In this document: piece by piece, positions 60,281-64,000 of the stretch
Layout of the letters: each line of letters opens with the position of its first letter
Position numbering within the stretch: position 1 is the first letter of the stretch
Origin: Pythium myriotylum
Taxonomy: Eukaryota; Oomycota; Peronosporomycetes; Pythiales; Pythiaceae
NCBI GenBank assembly: GCA_023091665.1
Contig: JALJCQ010000017.1
Span: 1,054,001 to 1,118,000, forward strand
DNA: 64,000 bases
Reading direction: 5' to 3'
The notes under the pieces: generated by a model
Seen by the model: only the letters and a program-made list of their open reading frames with translations
Databases searched by the model: none
What the model was told of the DNA's origin: nothing
Position numbers and translations under genes: made by a program

Positions 60281-60945
60281 GGATTGGTGTGATTGGAGAG
60301 TCGGGTTGAAGGCTAGTTGTCGAATTGGAGAATGAGAAGAGTGAGGGCGCGTTTCGGAAGACGGAGACGCGCCGCAGACAGTCACCGCGGGTGCTCTGTC
60401 GACTAGTCTAAGGTCGGACCTGTTTGTGGCAGACAAGGCCACACTGACAGGTGCGCTATCCATCGTCATGTGGATAGAATTCGAGTTCAGTGGATTCCAC
60501 CATCCGTTCGCTTCAACTTGAAGTGGACATCTGGTAGGTTGTCCTCAAGAACTGAAAGGCTCGTTTATGGGCCTCCGACGGCGACATGGATTGGCCAGAA
60601 TTCTCCCAGAACGTTGTTGATTGGCTGTTTCCTTGACTTCAATACGATCCTCCGGTGTCTCTACCGCAAACCGCTGCTTTTCCGCGCAGTTCCGAGACCC
60701 TCACCCACCACCGAGGCCACACATTGGAGCGAGATGTCACAAAGACCGACCTTGTCCGTCGCACTGTACGTGTCGAGAAACGCGTACGATACTGATAAAA
60801 CCACAGGCACCGAGACGAGAGCTTGCTCTTGTCTCCTCAATCCCAAGGAACCAAGAGAGGAGTCCCAAGTCACCTGAAAGCATTCTGTCACAACCAATTT
60901 TCCCTTCAGCCTCACAAGCCTCCTTCGAAAGCCGCCTTCTTTCCG
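60281..60945. promoter_or_regulatory. Divergent promoter region of the secreted paralogue pair
   Basis: About 665 bases between the two ATGs. The left element is listed at 60322. On the right a TCACAACCAATTTT stretch (60888-60901), 45 bases before the ATG at 60946, is a weaker initiator plus CAATTT flank. Confidence 0.45.
60322..60336 (-). promoter_or_regulatory. Oomycete initiator plus flank of the shorter secreted paralogue
   Basis: On the minus strand CTCATTCTCCAATTC lies 42 bases before the ATG at 60280 and matches the initiator and flank consensus, supporting that start. Confidence 0.6.
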
Positions 60946-61608
60946 ATGAAGTTCTTCCCCCCAGTTGCTTCTCTTACTTTGCTAGTCGCTGGCTCCACGG
61001 CGGCTCAACTCAACGACGCGGTCATGTACTTCAGGCCAGAACCGAGTGAGGACCGTGATGGTGACAGTACGAAGGTCCAGGAGCTCGTCGGACCAGATGC
61101 CGACCCAATCTTCGCCAATTTCGAGGGTTACAACGCAGACGACGACACTGGCACCGGCGGTGACAAGAACGAAGGAGCAGTGCCCAGATCTCCGACAACC
61201 AACGATCTAACGTTCAGTGATCTTGACGGAGATAGCCGAGACGGCGCCCGACGCCTCGCTGTGCCAGTGGCAGCCGTTGTGGCTGGGTTCGAGATTGCTG
61301 CAGCGGCAGCGCCGATCGTCGCCGATCTCATCAAGGGGTCCAAGAAAGAGTGCCAGCAACTCGCGTGTTGGATCGCGACTGACTCCCGCACGTGCGCTAT
61401 CAGCGTGGCCGAGCGCGTGCAAAATGAGATCACCAAGGGCCGCGACCGCTACTCATACGAGACATTTCAGTCGGGAGGTCTTTGGGCTCGCTACTGGCGG
61501 ACGCAGTTCGAACCGCAGGACCGCGGAGAGGTCGCCTCGGGCAACTGCACAAACAACGAACCTTTCGGCGTGACCAACTGCCAATCAACTGGGCGTGTGC
61601 ACTGCTGA
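60946..61608 (+). CDS. Secreted Cys-rich protein, longer copy of a divergent paralogous pair
   Basis: A 220-residue protein starting with a signal peptide (MKFFPPVASLTLLVAGSTAA). It has an extra acidic, Asp/Gly-rich insert of about 70 residues (such as FEGYNADDDTGTGGDKNEG) that the shorter copy lacks. The C-terminal module aligns with the gene at 59816: KKECQQLACWIATDSRTCAI, VQNEITKGRDRYS, GGLWARYWRTQFEPQDRG, VASGNC and NCQSTGRVHC, six Cys conserved. Before it lies a hydrophobic helix-prone stretch (AAVVAGFEIAAAAAPIVADL). Divergent arrangement suggests duplication by inversion. Function unknown. Confidence 0.8.
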   Translation: MKFFPPVASLTLLVAGSTAAQLNDAVMYFRPEPSEDRDGDSTKVQELVGPDADPIFANFEGYNADDDTGTGGDKNEGAVPRSPTTNDLTFSDLDGDSRDGARRLAVPVAAVVAGFEIAAAAAPIVADLIKGSKKECQQLACWIATDSRTCAISVAERVQNEITKGRDRYSYETFQSGGLWARYWRTQFEPQDRGEVASGNCTNNEPFGVTNCQSTGRVHC

Positions 61609-61787
61609 TAGTGAGGGTTTCTCATCTGGTACGCCGCAGTAGCTTCTTCGGCGCACCGCTGTTTGCGTTTGTAGTAGTTCTTGGTTCCTTCGCCAGCTTC
61701 TTCTTAATTCACAATATCATGCATGCCACCAGAACCGCCATCCTGAAATTTCCCAGGGTATTCCGCAAAGAAAGTGGAAACACGTGC

Positions 61788-62660
61788 TCAGGAATTTTGT
61801 GGCGGTGAATCGATACTACTCGCCGGCATGGCCAACGTGCAGACATGGCCATACACAGGCCAGGTTCCTTCACTGTCCTCTCGGGTTGAATGCACAACAC
61901 CTTGCGCAGCATGGTTGTCGTGGGAGGCGTTCTTCTCGACTTTCCACACCAAGTTTCGAATGTCGTAACGGCGTGGGATGCTCGGCGTCTTCTCCAATAA
62001 GGGCTTGCAGATCTCCTGGGTTGGTGCGCGCCGCAGCGCGAGTAAAGTGACTTCTTTGTGCATCTGCTCATCCAGCTGGAAACGATTCTTCGGATAGCAA
62101 GCGAAGCGATCCTTGCTAAGACCGTGGTTATGCTCCACATCGAACTTGGTGATATGCACGCGGTATTTCCATCTTGATGCACGCGCCTTTCTAGACATAC
62201 GACAACATGCGAGTGCTCGTTCCAGGATATCACGGAGCGCACCAGGACATCAAGCACAATGGCTTACCGATGCTGGGCATTCCCGCGCTCGTGTGGTTGT
62301 TTTCAGGCGCTTGCCCTTCCCTCTGGATTTGAATTACCCCGCGTGCATCCAAGCCCACGAATTGCTGTACCGCTCCACATCGGATTCGATCAGCACAACG
62401 CTGCGGGACTTTCTCGGCTTCAAGACGCGGCCCTCGGCCTCGGCCTCGGCGATCTTCGCCTCGCGCTGCGCGTCTCACTGGGCTTTTTTCTGGAGCGTGT
62501 CGGCGTTGTTGTCCGCGATGGACACGGAGCCTCGAATGCGCATCACCTGCGGCGAGTACCGTGAGTGCACAGATGACCATGCGTGGTGCGGAGCCGCTCA
62601 CCTGGTTGGTCGTCTCGAAGTAGTTTTGCAGGAGCTCGTCGCACTCGCGCCATACTCGGT
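61788..62660 (-). pseudogene. FAR1/MULE-type transposase-derived relic
   Basis: Minus-strand remains of a MULE/FAR1-like protein of the kind common in oomycetes. Upstream (near 62655-62615) the piece AYRVWRECDELLQNYFETTN ends in a GTGAGC donor. The next piece VMRIRGSVSIADNNADTLQK follows a CAG acceptor and hits a stop at about 62490. From 62198 an open frame has KYRVHITKFDVEHNHGLSKD, PKNRFQLDEQMHKEVTLLAL and SIPRRYDIRNLVWKVE, the N-terminal DNA-binding-like region with HNH. No catalytic core follows. Stops and missing exons make a functional protein unlikely. Confidence 0.6.
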
Positions 62661-62687
62661 ATGCACCAGTAATATCCGAATGTGTTT

Positions 62688-62736
62688 CATTTTATACCCT
62701 TCAGCCAAATATAATATGGCTGAAGGGTATAAAATG
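62688..62736. repeat. Perfect 20-base-pair hairpin
   Basis: Arms 62688-62707 and 62717-62736 are exact reverse complements of 20 bases around a nine-base AT loop (AATATAATA). Outside, TGTGTTT and AAGACACA extend the pairing with one bulge. It could be a foldback insertion or a hairpin RNA source; a protein-coding role is unlikely. Confidence 0.85.
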
Positions 62737-63276
62737 AAGACACAGAGGAGAGCATGATGAGGATCTGCGGCTTCGAGAGAAAGGCATTGAGTGACGCATG
62801 CGAGTTTTCTGCTTCTTAATCGGAAGAGACCGAGCTCTCGAGGTTTTGGCTCCATATTCTGTTCTCAGAGGACTGAAGATTACGGGTACGAGGACTTGGA
62901 TATCGACTGTGCGGACGACTAGTTCACGGGCACATTCTTTGGTCCGAATGACGCATTTATTGACGCGCCAGTTGCGAGTAACGCAATCAATTGTGTTTGT
63001 TCCATTGGATTCGACCGAAACGCCTCGTACCTGGCGAGATCGAGGCGAATCCTATCAGTTTGAAGATTTTATAAGCGAACTCTTCGCTGAAATTTATACT
63101 GACGCTTTCGAAACGAAGGGAGACCATGCAACAAGAGGGGCGCCAAAGATGAATCCTCGCTCTGGGCTGAGCAGGCAGCTCACAAAGATGAATATTTCAG
63201 ACGACTCCTCTGAATTTTCTTGACTCATACATACTTCAGTACGTACATGTATATGAAACGCAATGGAGCCGAGGAT
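62737..63276. other. Intergenic region without a supported gene
   Basis: About 540 bases between the hairpin and the right-hand retroelement. An open frame at 62798-63223 has no recognisable features. Confidence 0.35.
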
Positions 63277-63966
63277 ATCATATCGCGCCCCGCCCTCTGT
63301 GGCTCCGCGCCGCCCACCTCAGGCAGCAGAGCATCTCCTCCTGTTTGCAGGCCGCTCTAGCTGCGATCCCTGCCTCGCTGGCAGCGGCGTCGTACTCGTG
63401 AGAGCTAACCGCTCCTCCGGAACGGCTACCCTACTTTGGAGCGCGGCACTCAACCACGCGACTAAGACGACATCACATCAAGCGGAATACAAAGGTCTAC
63501 TAACAGGGCTCCAAGCCGCTCGGACTCTCGGACTCACATCTCTCGAGGTCATCGGTACCAACGCGTGCTTACTCCGTCAGCTTCGCGACCACCGTCCGCC
63601 TCGTAATGGTATCCTCCACGGGCTATACCAACAAGCGCAGGCACTGGCTGGTCCTCTCGGGGCACGTCAATGGACATGGCACCCACGCGCCAACAACACG
63701 ATGGCTGACTCGCTGGTCAACCGCGCTTTGCAGACGCGCACCAGCCTACACGTCAACCACGTCACCCCTAGTGCAGGTCACGATGACCTGCCATACAAGC
63801 TTCTCAACGACCTGCGTCCGTGGTGGATCTCTCAGCCCCCCCCCCCCACGTTGAGCTTCAGTAAGTCGCTTGATCGAAGCCTCCCCAAGCTATTAGGATT
63901 CACTAGTTGAACTCAATAGACTTCATTTGCATCATCATCATCATCATCATCATATCGCGCCCCGCC
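63277..63966 (+). mobile_element. 5'-truncated non-LTR retrotransposon with RNase H and 18-base target-site duplication
   Basis: An 18-base direct repeat (ATCATATCGCGCCCCGCC) flanks the insert at 63277-63294 and 63949-63966. The insert carries an RNase H domain: GSGVVLVRANRSSGTATLLW, SHQAEYKGLLTGLQAA, LEVIGTNACLLRQL and WTWHPRANNTMADSLVNRAL. The Glu of HQAEY and the terminal Asp-bearing MADSLVN are kept, but the first Asp position reads FAGRSS, so it is inactive. After the stop comes a 3' tail of seven ATC repeats (63931-63951). Truncation, duplication and microsatellite tail are the signature of target-primed insertion. The open frame at 63263 starts in host DNA. Confidence 0.8.
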
Positions 63967-64000
63967 GAGAGGAACGACACAGCTCAGTCTCCAACAACGA

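Noticed and set aside
60946..61608. Possible RXLR-type effector motif (RRLA) in the longer secreted paralogue, RVLQ in the shorter
   Set aside because: Neither matches RXLR with a downstream EER in the usual window, so an RXLR call is not justified.

Overview
The window is eukaryotic and most probably from a plant-pathogen-type oomycete (Peronosporales/Pythiales grade; the species cannot be named from sequence alone). The evidence is: two elicitin-type secreted proteins with six cysteines (51761 and 57335), a sterol-binding family essentially restricted to oomycetes; short GT-AG introns of about 50-80 bases in compact genes; flagellar genes, as expected for a zoospore former; and repeated oomycete-type core promoter elements (a CTCATT-type initiator followed by a CAATTT-like flank) 30-70 bases upstream of several starts.

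The left part (1-15.3 kb) is a conserved housekeeping block: MBF1, Sm G, GAR1, GMP reductase, a small membrane protein, a PITH-domain protein, a divergent pair of axonemal genes (SPATA17-like and LRRC46-like), a secreted or membrane protein, two MARVEL-like four-helix membrane paralogues, an unknown protein and a mitochondrial protein with two Coa1/TIM21-like modules. Exon structures were worked out for the spliced genes and all reading frames close.

From 16.4 to 55.8 kb the window is dominated by eight copies of one lineage-type multigene family. The copies (here A-H) lie at 16417 (+), 24659 (+), 30223 (-), 30381 (+), 41290 (+), 45771 (-), 48082 (-) and 53463 (+). Five begin with Met-Gly, four of these with Ser at position 6 as in an N-myristoylation signal. 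All share a WFxLSCCxGFxxxENPxFW module and an AWLGYxxFHP module, and most share an SH3b-like segment ending in GWV, a leucine-rich part with CPxLKSLxIxHDG, and a degenerate F-box-like C-terminus. A, D, E and F are open; B, C and G carry single lesions (frameshifts or an in-frame stop); H is decayed. Interspersed are two paralogous secreted repeat proteins (one with 31 near-identical 69-base units), a small two-helix membrane protein and a 2140-residue single-exon ASPM homologue with many IQ motifs.

The right part (49-64 kb) is accessory: two 5'-truncated non-LTR retrotransposon ends with RNase H domains (one with an 18-base target-site duplication and an ATC tail), two elicitins, a Cys/Trp-rich secreted protein with two tandem modules, a divergent pair of paralogous Cys-rich secreted proteins, a HIG1/Rcf2-like mitochondrial protein, a FAR1/MULE-like relic and several perfect inverted repeats. 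Expanded families, secreted repeat proteins, retroelement debris and decayed paralogues next to a conserved block fit the usual picture of a gene-sparse, rapidly evolving oomycete compartment.
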